DNA of 64,000 nt. Origin: Actinomucor elegans. Lineage: Eukaryota > Mucoromycota > Mucoromycetes > Mucorales > Mucoraceae. Shown piece by piece: positions 23,001 to 33,570 of the stretch (its first letter is position 1; every line of letters starts with the position of its first letter). The DNA lies in assembly GCA_026027325.1 (NCBI GenBank), contig JAMSLZ010000001.1, positions 682,001-746,000 on the forward strand, written 5' to 3'. A program made the position numbers and the translations under genes. The notes under the pieces were generated by a model. The model saw only the letters and a list, made by a program, of their open reading frames with translations. It was not told the origin of the DNA and did not search any database.

Positions 23001-23572
23001 AATTAAAAAGACCATTTGGCCCTTTTTTTAACGGAGTTCATTCCAGTGGCTCTTACCAGTATATTTTTTCAAATATGATCTGGAATTGCCTAGAGTTACG
23101 TTGCTCATTTGATATCTAGTAACATTTGCGAGTCAGTAGTACCTCATCTATTGGCATACCCTGCGATGACAGGCTATTAAGAGTAGGCTATATACATCTA
23201 TTGGCATAATTTCACGTTGTTCCTCTGTTTATTACTTTCTGAAGCAGTATATTTCATCCATCATGTTTTATGGCTACTTTCTAGATATGATTATTGCAAT
23301 AGGTTATGTATTTGTCCGATTTTCCATGCATCGAAACTATCTAATAGCGTCGTCTTTTCTTCTCATAAATAAACGTTCTCACCATACTAAGTATTATGTA
23401 AAAGTAGCTTTGGTACCATTCACCTATAGTCGTTTTCAAAAATTATCTCCCCGAAATTCTTCATTTTTTTTTAAAAAAAAGCCATTGCTCCTTAAAAAAA
23501 GAGACAAAAATCTAACTACTTGAGTTTCATTAGTATTTTTTTTACCTTAATTAATTTCATTAATCATATTCA
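20028..23572. other. 3.5-kb gene-poor intergenic region
   Basis: Upstream of the bHLH gene. The first few hundred bases (CCAAT-like boxes near 20210-20240) may hold its promoter. The rest is AT-rich with homopolymers (22455-22478 is an A-run after CAAAAA repeats). It shows no protein-like frame, tRNA or rRNA. Frames at 21907-22116 and 23263-23523 are short and unrecognised. Odd local words such as repeated CCAATTGGC near 22230-22350 suggest an old repeat. Confidence 0.5.
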
Positions 23573-23581
23573 GTTAAAAAA

Positions 23582-24931
23582 GTGCAATCTCCCATTGAAA
23601 CAACAAAAAATGTACATTTGTCAAATGATGTTTACAAGATTTTGACCGATGTTTATGGTATTCTTTTGAAAACAAAATTTGAAGACAGAAAGTATCGCGA
23701 CCTTAAAAAACGGGACCTTCTGATGAAGGTCTGTGGTGTTTCTGAACATGTCGCAAGAAAGGCCATTCATATGTATAATCACCCTGCGGAAGCTTCCGAA
23801 TATAAACCTGTTGGTCGACCAAGACGTTCTCTTGATCCGGAGTATAATTCTGCTGTAGAAGAAATCATTCTTTATAACAACGAAAGTGGCAAAATCAATA
23901 CAGTTAAACGGACGATGAAGATGCTAGAAGACTCTTATCATATTAAGGTTTCATATAATATACTTTTACGAGATATTCATATTTTGGGTTTTAAGTATGA
24001 AAAGGATATTAGAAGAAACATCCTTCATGATTCATCTACAAACATGCTATACAGAGAATTATATGTTAACCAGCGTTTGGCTAATATTAACGACAAATTC
24101 AACTCCAATCAACCTGAATTATTTCTTGACGAGTCTTACTGTCATATAGATCATTCTACAGGACGTACCTGGGTAAGGCCACGGGGTGTTGTAAACGAAA
24201 GCGGAAGAAAGCCGATACTTGTAATATTCGCCGCCTTCATTGTCTTCAAAGAGGGTCACGAGCGAAAAGCAGAAACCATCCAAGAAAGTGTGAATGTATG
24301 GCCTGTCCAAGATAACAAAAATCTATATACTGACTATCATGGACACTTTAATGCTGAGAAGTTCGAGCATTTGTTTGATACTATCTGTCACGCAATCCAA
24401 CCCTATGGCTCTTGTATCATTCATATGGACGGCGCATCTTATCACAAACGTCGAACAAATCCAGTACCGACTGCTGCATCAACTAAGAGCGAGATCATCA
24501 ACTGGCTTTTGCAAAATAATCTTTTAGTGCCTTCCAGTGATGCAATAGGTAAAGTGCCTACAAAAAAGACACTTTTGCAAGCTATAAAAGATTTGCGAAT
24601 AAAGCCGCAATTCGCATGCTACGATATTTTTACTCTTCATGGGAATAAATTACTATTTACTCCTCCATATAATCCAGAGGTGCAGCCAATCGAGAGGATA
24701 TGGGCAATGGTGAAAAATCCGATTGCCTATAATCCTGATCCTGAGGAGACCGCTTCTACTTTGAGAGAAAAGTTGGTAAGCTCATTAAAAAATGTACCAG
24801 AAAAATCGCTGCTCTCTGCTTGGAAAAAGAGTGTCTTACAGTGCATAACTTATCAGGATGAACTCCATAATGTAGATAGTACTGTAGACCTCGATGAAGT
24901 TGATGAAGACATAGAAATGGACTCTAGCTGA
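23582..24931 (+). CDS. Tc1/mariner-superfamily (DDE_3) transposase, N-terminus unresolved
   Basis: A single long open frame of about 449 codons. A helix-turn-helix-like N-terminal part (LSNDVYKILTDVYG, MKVCGVSEHVARKA) and a GRPRRSLDP linker precede the DDE domain. The first Asp is in LFLDESYCH, the second in IIHMDGASYHKR, and the acidic third position is in PPYNPEVQPIERIW, the classic Tc1/mariner end motif. The C-terminus is acidic. The frame has no stop, but the reading opens at a GTG and the first in-frame ATG (23723) would cut the N-terminal helix. A short upstream exon joined at the CAG acceptor near 23573 is possible. I could not find terminal inverted repeats, so the element's borders are unknown. 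Confidence 0.82.
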   Translation: MQSPIETTKNVHLSNDVYKILTDVYGILLKTKFEDRKYRDLKKRDLLMKVCGVSEHVARKAIHMYNHPAEASEYKPVGRPRRSLDPEYNSAVEEIILYNNESGKINTVKRTMKMLEDSYHIKVSYNILLRDIHILGFKYEKDIRRNILHDSSTNMLYRELYVNQRLANINDKFNSNQPELFLDESYCHIDHSTGRTWVRPRGVVNESGRKPILVIFAAFIVFKEGHERKAETIQESVNVWPVQDNKNLYTDYHGHFNAEKFEHLFDTICHAIQPYGSCIIHMDGASYHKRRTNPVPTAASTKSEIINWLLQNNLLVPSSDAIGKVPTKKTLLQAIKDLRIKPQFACYDIFTLHGNKLLFTPPYNPEVQPIERIWAMVKNPIAYNPDPEETASTLREKLVSSLKNVPEKSLLSAWKKSVLQCITYQDELHNVDSTVDLDEVDEDIEMDSS

Positions 24932-25429
24932 GTTTAAATACAGTTTTTTTTTTTTTTCGAAATCTTCATTTTTTCCCAATCAACAACTTATCATTAATAG
25001 AGTGAGAGCAACCTCTCTCTTCCATATGCCGTTCCAGCTACCATTCCAGCTACCGTTGAACACTTCAATTTTTGAACATATATATATACTATAGTATATA
25101 GTAACATCTTTTTCCGCGCATATAGAATACTGGAAATAACAAGTTTGTTTGCTTTGATCGGTCAACTTTATTAAACATAGGAATATCAAGTGCTGAAACG
25201 CTCCGAGCTATAATTTAACATGATTGTGCTTTGATAGTTTCGCCACTCATGATAATACAATAAACTGTATTTACAGTCTAACAAACATGATCATTTAGAA
25301 GAAGGTTTCTCCGTCAGACATCAGCTTGTATTTATACAAGCTGAAGATGAGCTCTTTCCAGCTTTTTTTATATATATTATTAATTTTATTCAAATTAAAT
25401 ATCTTCTCTCAAATTTCAATCTGTTAATC

Positions 25430-26187
25430 ATGCGTTTCTCTGTTTCCGTCGCTTTTATCGCCGTTGGCACTTTGGTCTCCTCTGCCGTCGCTGAGGTTTT
25501 CCCCCGACTCAATTTGAATGATACTGCTTTCTTGTTTGTCGATCACCAAACTGGTCTCTTCAACCTTGTTCACGATTACAATCCTGATACCTTCTATACT
25601 AATATCATGGGTCTCGCTGAGACTGCCAAGTTCTTTAATGCGCCTACCATTCTTACCAGCTCGCGTGAAGATGGTCCCAATGGTCCTTTGATCCCTGAAG
25701 TCAGCAGCTTGTAAGTTTATAGTATATGCCTCATCCATCTATCCTTCTCTAACTCACTCGTTATACCTATAGGTTCCCTGATGCTCCATTCATCAAACGT
25801 CCTGGTGAAATCAACGCCTGGGATAACCCAGACTTTGTTCAAGCCGTCAAGGATACTGGCAAGAAGCAACTTGTCATTTCAGGTATTGTTACTGATGTAT
25901 GTGTTACTTTTGTGGCCATGTCTGCCAAGAATGCTGGCTATGATGTCTTTGTCGTGACCGATGCTTCCGGTACCTTCTCCGAAGACGTACGTGATGCTTC
26001 TTGGTTGCGAATGCAAGCCGCAGGTATTCAATTGACAAACTGGTTTGCTATTGCTTGTGAATTGGCCCGCGACTGGCGTATTGACATGGAAGGCTTGGCT
26101 GCTCTGTTTGCTAAGCGTATGCCCAACTATGCTCGTGTCATGGAATCCTATGCCGGTGCCCAAGCTGCTATCGGCTCATCTCAATAA
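25430..26187 (+). CDS. Isochorismatase-family cysteine hydrolase (YcaC-like) with signal peptide, copy 1
   Basis: Two exons (25430..25710, 25773..26187) give 231 aa. Residues ~1-21 are a signal peptide (hydrophobic core ending SSAVA before EVF), so the protein should enter the secretory pathway. The enzyme domain follows: NDTAFLFVDHQTGL (catalytic Asp), TSSREDGPNGPL, KRPGEINAWDN, the nucleophile loop SGIVTDVCVTF (Cys) and VVTDASGTFSE. The segment NAWDN..F and the WFAIACELARDWR end are characteristic of YcaC-type hydrolases of bacteria and fungi; the physiological substrate of that group is not known. The gene sits in the left arm of the inverted repeat and has a near-identical twin at 29889-30646. 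Confidence 0.88.
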
Positions 26188-26510
26188 GCTACTGTCATCA
26201 AAGCATTTCTTTATGCTGGTTCATAATCTAATGCTTTCTATGTGCAGTAGTGCTTCTTTTTTTTTTTTTTCTCTCTTGAAATAAAATCATACTCCATTTT
26301 GTTAACGAATAAAGCAGTGGTTTGATATATTGGGTCAATGAACTCTTTCTGGTATCATCATAATGTACTAGATACACAATCAATAAGCTAAAAATAGGCA
26401 GACACAGTGAACTCTCATCCAAGAGCATGAAAAAAATTTGATACTCCCCTTCATAAACTGTCAGAATCAAATAAGAGAGAGTATATACATAACCAGGATA
26501 TCAACCGCCT

Positions 26511-26541
<31 letters not shown>

Positions 26542-26701
26542 TAGATACGCTCCAAAAGATTGATTGCTTATTAGGCTTAAGAAAACCACCACTGAAGAGA
26601 GTTGTATATAAGACTTACTGACGCGACCAATCCATTTTTTCCAATAGCTATTATAGCTTAAATAGAGCTTTTCTTGATCTTTGGATTGTTACTCAAAAAT
26701 C

Positions 26702-26732
<31 letters not shown>

Positions 26733-27281
26733 GGGATGCAAGGGACAAAATAGTGCTTGTATATCTACTATTCTTCTTAAAACAAAGATCTGTGTCATCT
26801 TGACTAGATATGTGTCTTGTCAAATTCATGAATCTAGGTGGATGAAATTTCATATCAACGCGATCTTCGGCTGTCCGGTTTGCTATGCATTACTACTATA
26901 TTAAATACGCGATTATGCTACTACTAGTTAAGTTTAAATACATAATCACTACCATATGTTACAATAAACCTCCTTTGTTTCTCTGCTTTATAAAAGTGTA
27001 TGAATTTTACATAAACAAGATGAATATAGCTTTGTTATATAGCCCAAGACGTGTCAATACAGAGCATATATATCGATGCGACATGTATAATCTCGTGTAG
27101 GACTGGTGAAAAATTTGTGTAAACCAGACCAGTGATACAACTGTACAGCCCCATTTTTGTAATCTATGCGTAAGCACCAGAGTTTAAGATTCACTCATCT
27201 CCACTACAGCAAGCCTTAAACAGTGAAACCCCTAATAAACGATTGAGTTATCTTCAGATGCATAATGGCTTTGTGGGAATA
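26188..27281. other. Non-coding part of the left inverted-repeat arm
   Basis: Holds the 3' UTR of isochorismatase copy 1, long poly(T) tracts (about 26513-26530 and 26706-26732) and AT-rich sequence without a credible gene. The same sequence is repeated in inverted form at 28786-29888. Short open frames here are mirrored in the other arm and look non-coding. Confidence 0.6.
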
Positions 27282-27872
27282 CTAAATTTATGATTGGTAG
27301 TAGGTTACTTATATTTATACAATTAGACATAATCATGTCTAGATCTCTTGACAGATATTTAAATGCTGCATCTGGTGTGTACCCTATGTTCAAATTAAGT
27401 TGTAGCCTCTATTATTCTTTACGTGATTGAAATGTAATTATATTGCTAATAATTAGCAGTAATTCATATACATTTCATGTAAATATGTATAGATTTATAG
27501 GCCTCTCAACCAATCCTGACTTAAATATTACATCTGATAACTAGGATATAGTCATAATGAATTGTTATATATATTACTGCAACTTTTATACAAAACAGAC
27601 CTTGATCATTGCACTTGTTCTATTCTCATCAGGAGAGCAGAGATTTTTGCGCTGATCAACGTCCATACTTCCCCATTTGATTATCTTAAACCCAGTCAAA
27701 AGTTATCTCCGTCCATCTTAGTGAAGAGAGACAAACAACACGAAATAATTTAATACAAAAAGAAATAACGCAAAATGAGATTACTTTTATTTATACAGCC
27801 TATCATGTTAGTAGGTTATTATAACAACATGATAGTATACTGATGAGATGATATAATTATGACAAGAGAAAT
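27282..27872. other. Spacer of the inverted repeat, non-coding part
   Basis: Unique sequence from the inner border of the left arm to the paralogue's stop codon. AT-rich, no gene seen. The segment GTCAAAAGTTATCTCCGTCC near 27695 vaguely resembles sequence upstream of the Tc1-type transposase (AAAAATTATCTCCCC near 23438), perhaps an old shared repeat. Confidence 0.4.
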
Positions 27873-28589
27873 TTATTGTTTCGAGTTGATAGAAGCTTGA
27901 GCGCCAATATGAGATTGTATAACATGAGAATAACTAGGAAGACGCTTAGAAAACAATGCAGCTAAGCCAGTCATATCATTACGCCAATCTCTAGCTAATT
28001 CACAAGCTACAGCAAACCAGTTTGTCAACTGAATACCTTCCAACTGCATTCTTAACCAAGAAGCATCGCGAACAGCCTCAGAGAAAGTACCGGAGGCATC
28101 GGTCACAACAAAGACTTCATAACCAGCCTTCTTGGCAGACAACGCAACAAAGGCAACACAAACATCAGTAACAATACCCGATACAATCAGTTGCTTCTTT
28201 CCTGTATCTTTGACGGCTTTGACAAAGTCAGCATTGTCCCAAGCGTTGATTTCACCGGGACGAGCAATATGAGGGGCATCTGGGAATCTAATTTCGAATT
28301 AGGGCGTTTGAGAAAAAATGCGATTGATAAAAAAAAACTTTGACACTTACACATTCTTGAGCTCAGGAAGTAAAGGTCCGTTGGGGCCATCTTCACGAGA
28401 TGTGGTGAGGATGGTAGGGGAATTGAAGAGTTTAGCGGTTTCAGCAAGGCCCATGACGTTGGCATAGTAAGTATCAGGGTTATAGTCGCGAACGATACTG
28501 AGAAGACCAGTTTGGTGATCGACAAATAAGAATGCAGCATCGTTGACGTTAAGACGAGCGTAAAGATCAGAAGAACCAGAAGAAGCCAT
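27873..28589 (-). CDS. Isochorismatase-family hydrolase (YcaC-like), diverged paralogue without signal peptide
   Basis: Two exons, complement(28351..28589) and complement(27873..28287), give 217 aa. The intron sits at the same place as in the arm copies and exon 2 has the same length (415 nt). The domain is intact: NDAAFLFVDHQTGLL, TTSREDGPNGPLLPEL, RPGEINAWDN, SGIVTDVCVAF (Cys nucleophile), VVTDASGTFSE and ACELARDWRND. It lacks the hydrophobic leader of the arm copies, beginning MASSGSSDLYARLNVND, so it is probably cytosolic. It lies alone in the 1.5-kb spacer and is clearly older in divergence than the two arm copies are from each other. The ATG at 28589 fits the length of bacterial YcaC. 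Confidence 0.88.
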
Positions 28590-28785
28590 TATGAACAATT
28601 GTTATAGAGAGGATGATAAAGAAAAAAACAGACAGAAATATCAAACGAAATCCTCTATTTATGCATCAATTAACTGCACATGGATAATTTCTTGCATACT
28701 ATCGAACAAAAAAAAAACGGCCAAGTGATAGGACAATTAAGGTTGTGTTTCACTGAGTGATTTGTAATGGATTAGTATATCGGGT

Positions 28786-29334
28786 TATTCCCACAAAGCC
28801 ATTATGCATCTGAAGATAACTCAATCGTTTATTAGGGGTTTCACTGTTTAAGGCTTGCTGTAGTGGAGATGAGTGAATCTTAAACTCTGGTGCTTACGCA
28901 TAGATTACAAAAATGGGGCTGTACAGTTGTATCACTGGTCTGGTTTACACAAATTTTTCACCAGTCCTACACGAGATTATACATGTCGCATCGATATATA
29001 TGCTCTGTATTGACACGTCTTGGGCTATATAACAAAGCTATATTCATCTTGTTTATGTAAAATTCATACACTTTTATAAAGCAGAGAAACAAAGGAGGTT
29101 TATTGTAACATATGGTAGTGATTATGTATTTAAACTTAACTAGTAGTAGCATAATCGCGTATTTAATATAGTAGTAATGCATAGCAAACCGGACAGCCGA
29201 AGATCGCGTTGATATGAAATTTCATCCACCTAGATTCATGAATTTGACAAGACACATATCTAGTCAAGATGACACAGATCTTTGTTTTAAGAAGAATAGT
29301 AGATATACAAGCACTATTTTGTCCCTTGCATCCC

Positions 29335-29365
<31 letters not shown>

Positions 29366-29525
29366 GATTTTTGAGTAACAATCCAAAGATCAAGAAAAGC
29401 TCTATTTAAGCTATAATAGCTATTGGAAAAAATGGATTGGTCGCGTCAGTAAGTCTTATATACAACTCTCTTCAGTGGTGGTTTTCTTAAGCCTAATAAG
29501 CAATCAATCTTTTGGAGCGTATCTA

Positions 29526-29561
<36 letters not shown>

Positions 29562-30928
29562 GGCGGTTGATATCCTGGTTATGTATATACTCTCTCTTAT
29601 TTGATTCTGACAGTTTATGAAGGGGAGTATCAAATTTTTTTCATGCTCTTGGATAAGAGTTCACTGTGTCTGCCTATTTTTAGCTTATTGATTGTGTATC
29701 TAGTACATTATGATGATACCAGAAAGAGTTCATTGACCCAATATATCAAACCACTGCTTTATTCGTTAACAAAATGGAGTATGATTTTATTTCAAGAGAA
29801 AAAAAAAAAAAAAAAAAAAGAAGCACTACTGCACATAGAAAGCATTAGATTATGAACCAGCATAAAGAAATGCTTTGATGACAGTAGCTTATTGAGATGA
29901 GCCGATAGCAGCTTGGGCACCGGCATAGGATTCCATGACACGAGCATAGTTGGGCATACGCTTAGCAAACAGAGCAGCCAAACCTTCCATGTCAATACGC
30001 CAGTCGCGGGCCAATTCACAAGCAATAGCAAACCAGTTTGTCAATTGAATACCTGCGGCTTGCATTCTCAACCAAGAAGCATCACGTACGTCTTCGGAGA
30101 AGGTACCGGAAGCATCGGTCACGACAAAGACATCATAGCCAGCATTCTTGGCAGACATGGCCACAAAAGTAACACATACATCAGTAACAATACCTGAAAT
30201 GACAAGTTGCTTCTTGCCAGTATCCTTGACGGCTTGAACAAAGTCTGGGTTATCCCAGGCGTTGATTTCACCAGGACGTTTGATGAATGGAGCATCAGGG
30301 AACCTATAGGTATAACGAGTGAGTTAGAGAAGGATAGATGGATGAGGCATATACTATAAACTTACAAGTTGCTGACTTCAGGGATCAAAGGACCATTGGG
30401 ACCATCTTCACGCGAGCTGGTAAGAATGGTAGGCGCATTAAAGAACTTGGCAGTCTCAGCGAGACCCATGATATTAGTATAGAAGGTATCAGGATTGTAA
30501 TCGTGAACAAGGTTGAAGAGACCAGTTTGGTGATCGACAAACAAGAAAGCAGTATCATTCAAATTGAGTCGGGGGAAAACCTCAGCGACGGCAGAGGAGA
30601 CCAAAGTGCCAACGGCGATAAAAGCGACGGAAACAGAGAAACGCATGATTAACAGATTGAAATTTGAGAGAAGATATTTAATTTGAATAAAATTAATAAT
30701 ATATATAAAAAAAGCTGGAAAGAGCTCATCTTCAGCTTGTATTTATACAAGCTGATGTCTGACGGAGAAACCTTCTTCTAAATGATCATGTTTGTTAGAC
30801 TGTAAATACAGTTTATTATATTATCATGAGTGGCGAAACTATCAAAGCACAATCATGTTAAATTATAGCTCGGAGCGTTTCAGCACTTGATATTCCTATG
30901 TTTAATAAAGTTGACCGATCAAAACAAA
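28786..30928 (-). repeat. Right arm of the 2.1-kb inverted repeat
   Basis: This 2,143-bp arm is the reverse complement of 25148-27281 with few differences. Examples: one Ser/Asn difference near the end of exon 1 of the hydrolase gene, a C/T change in GATAATA(C/T)AATAAACTG, and longer A-runs at 29538-29560 and 29799-29819. The 1,504-bp spacer makes this a large palindrome-like structure. Confidence 0.93.
29889..30646 (-). CDS. Isochorismatase-family hydrolase (YcaC-like) with signal peptide, copy 2
   Basis: Mirror image of copy 1: exons complement(30366..30646) and complement(29889..30303), 231 aa. It has the same signal peptide, Asp (VDHQTG) and Cys (TDVCV) motifs, and the same intron. The only protein difference I see from copy 1 is Asn for Ser just before the splice site (VSNL against VSSL). 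Its promoter is duplicated with it: about 280 bp upstream of the start lie inside the arm. Both copies could therefore be expressed and raise dosage. Confidence 0.88.
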
Positions 30929-31439
30929 TAATATCATTTTGGAGTAGATCTTTATCTAAGTTTTATTAAAAATATGTCACTGTATAAATATATACGATTC
31001 ATTATTATTATATCTACACTGCTGCTTTATTCGTCATTATCACTACTCGCTGTTATCGTATAAGCTTAGTTCTATAGCTTTCATTGTAAGCTTGTGGTAC
31101 GAAAACTAGCCAGTATATGTTTAGCCATATTCATCACAATTAAACCCTTCATCAACAATATTCTCATTGTCAAATGCAATACTATTACTTTGGTTTATGG
31201 TTTTGTTGCTAGTTTCAAAAATATTTTCAAGAAGAGAAACAACCAAATATACATGTACTTTTGTAGAATATGTTTTTTATTCTGTATTTGTTGGTGGAGT
31301 ACTATAATAAATGCTATGAAACCAAAATGTTTTATGATCCAAAGTGGCAGTAGGGACATCTCTTCCAAGCGTGCGTATACTTAAGAGCTTCTTTGTTATA
31401 GTTCATATTAGATCGGCTAGGTTACATATTTCTTTATGA
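30929..31439. other. Intergenic, nothing recognised
   Basis: Unique AT-rich sequence just outside the right arm of the inverted repeat. An open frame at 31094-31384 on the plus strand is Ile/Phe/Lys rich and looks like a chance frame. Confidence 0.4.
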
Positions 31440-32520
31440 AATATCAGAAATAAAATCAAGCTCTTCAATAGTTGATGGTATGCTGAAATCAAACTCAGAA
31501 ATGTTAACATAGAGGCCATTCGAACTCAAGTAAAGACAGGAAATAGAACAGATAACTCCAGCGATCTATACGTTTCAACTAATGACAAATTCAAATTCGT
31601 CTTCTGGTAGTAATCCAACAAGGCTATCAATAATGTTCTTGGCTTCTCTTAAAATCTTTCCTTCATCTCCAGTATTTTTTCATCGCTATCACTACTAGCA
31701 ATTTCTCAAGCGCAAATATCAACATCTTCGGTCTTACCATTCTTACATAACAAACTAAGGTCGGTCTTGGAATCTTTAGCTTTAGTTTTATCCTTTTTGA
31801 CACTGAATAAAAATTTTGTCTGTTCTCTATCGAATGAACATTTACAATTTCCACTCTGTGAAAAAACTATAAAAAGTAAGTATATATTTAAGCCAATCCC
31901 TTTTATTATGTAAAGTATCTTCACTTCCACCTTTAAAATACCTTTGGCATTAAATAACGGCTCAAATATATCAGAACAATTTGAAGAAAATCATTCTCCG
32001 ATGAAGCATAGTAATCTTCTGTCAATATGTCTTCATGTTTTTAAGATCTAATCTACAAGAAACGAAATACATCAGTATTATTAAATAATAATTAAATTAG
32101 TACTCTTACATCATTAGATATTTACATATGTTTAAACAATCTAAAGTAAAAAAAATATTACTTTTAAGGCATTTATTGCCTATACAAGATCAAATAAAAT
32201 ATTTTCAGTAATAGTTGCATTTAGAGTTACAGGATACATGTGAACGGAGATCAGTCCATTTTGGCAGATCTGATTGCTACAGAAGTCCTGCTTCAGCTTC
32301 GTCCATTGCTCTTGTATGAATAACGTTTTCCAAAAAGACTTGCAATAATTTGCTAAATCCAATATAGAAGAGAATCTGTCTCTGTTAAACTAACTGACCC
32401 TATGTTCACTACGCTCGCTCGGCTGCCGTCGCCCTCTGGACATCTTCCGGGGAGAGAAAGTTACAGTGGGCCTTCAGGTTGAAGAGAAGGGCTTGCACTC
32501 CCTCCAAATTTTTGTTTGAG
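31440..32520 (-). pseudogene. Decayed coding sequence of unknown family
   Basis: On the minus strand several protein-like blocks follow one another but are broken by stops and frameshifts. In coding order they are: a GC-rich block at ~32400-32520 (LSPEDVQRATAAERA), 32180-32362 (ANYCKSFWKTLFIQEQWTKL, QNGLISVHMYPVTLNATITE), 31706-31930 (GNCKCSFDREQTKFLFSVKK, DLSLLCKNGKTEDVDICA, then a stop before EIASSDSDEK) and ~31450-31660 (EAKNIIDSLVGLLPEDEFEF). The composition (Cys, Trp, charged residues) is unlike random AT-rich frames. I do not recognise the family; it may be a lineage-specific or transposon-linked protein. Boundaries are approximate. Confidence 0.4.
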
Positions 32521-33570
32521 CCTTCACTTTACTCCAGTAAACAAGAGCACATAAGCATTCAATCGTATGCACATTTGCATCCATTGACTGAACATTTCAT
32601 TACTCATAATATATTTGCTTGGTTCTAGTATTAAATATTATATCTTCTTGATGAAAGATTGGTTTTGATGATATATCATTCCAATGGTGAACTCCCAAGC
32701 TTTTTGCATGACTTTTCAAGTAAGCCCTGCCAGTCAAATGTCTAAAGTTATCTGGTAGAATAACATCGTTTTTCAATTAACCCGAAAGCTAGACTTCTTG
32801 TTCCCTCAGTGTGACAGTTTGAGGACGTATAAATAAAACTGAGGTTTTTTTGTCTTTTGTATCCTTCAGCTTCATTTCTTTTAACTTACAATTCATTCAT
32901 TATCTTTCATATATATAATATTAGAAGGTATGAGTAATTTTAATCAATTTCAAAAGAAACAAAAGGATATATTGTGAGAATTTTGGGCGTCTAAATTAAT
33001 AATAAAGGAACGATAGGAATATACTTATACAGAACATGAGGTTGTGTTTATTGTATAAGCTAAAAAAAAAAGAGACTAAGGGCTTTCTATTGCATAATGT
33101 TAGAAGGTTTAGCTGATAGCATATCCATTAACTGTTGGTACAGTCAAGATAAAAGTAATAACAAGATTATATGTAGATTATATCGCGAAAGCTGTCATAT
33201 TGCTTGTTCAAGCAGATATAATATCTAACGTTTGAACCAACCAAGTATGCAAGCTCAGTTTAAACCTATTAAAGGTCGCAGGTATAAGTTATTTTTGGTG
33301 AAGCGGAAGCGTGTGACGTCGTCGCTGTTTCCTCAACGCGTTTGGATCCATTCTTACCCGAGCTTTTTGCACACCCCTGGTTATGATTCGCTTGAAGAAA
33401 AGCTGAGGGGAGATTGATGCGACTTTCAGTGTGTGGGGTGCTAGTATAGAAAAAATAAGCCTTTGGATTTCTTTTTCTTTCTTGTTTAGAGACAAAACTC
33501 ATTTTACTGTAAGCAACGCAGCACGATTATTTCGACCCTCATTAACGGATTTTGTCATATAGTTCTCGCC
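32521..33570. other. Intergenic region upstream of ATP4
   Basis: AT-rich until about 33240, then mixed composition. A TGACGTCGTCG word (CRE-like) occurs near 33314-33325, about 250 bp before the ATP4 start, and could belong to its promoter. No gene is seen; short frames around 33232-33500 on both strands overlap and lack protein character. Confidence 0.45.

Larger units (their letters stand above)
25148..27281 (+). repeat. Left arm of a 2.1-kb inverted repeat
   Basis: This 2,134-bp arm is nearly identical to the reverse complement of 28786-30928. Outer border: TTTGCTTTGATCGG here against TTTGTTTTGATCGG in the other arm, after which similarity stops. Inner border: GTGGGAATA, after which it stops. 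Within the arms I see only a handful of substitutions plus length changes in poly(A/T) tracts. The arm contains one complete isochorismatase gene and about 1.1 kb of non-coding sequence after it. Confidence 0.93.

Noticed and set aside
23400..25100. Inverted repeats bounding the Tc1-type element
   Set aside because: CGAAATTCTTCATTTTTT (about 23453) and CGAAATCTTCATTTTTT (about 24958) are similar but in direct orientation, so they are not terminal inverted repeats.
25424..25738. 104-aa minus-strand frame mirrored at 30338-30652
   Set aside because: It is antisense to the isochorismatase exon 1 in both arms; conservation follows from the inverted repeat, not from coding.
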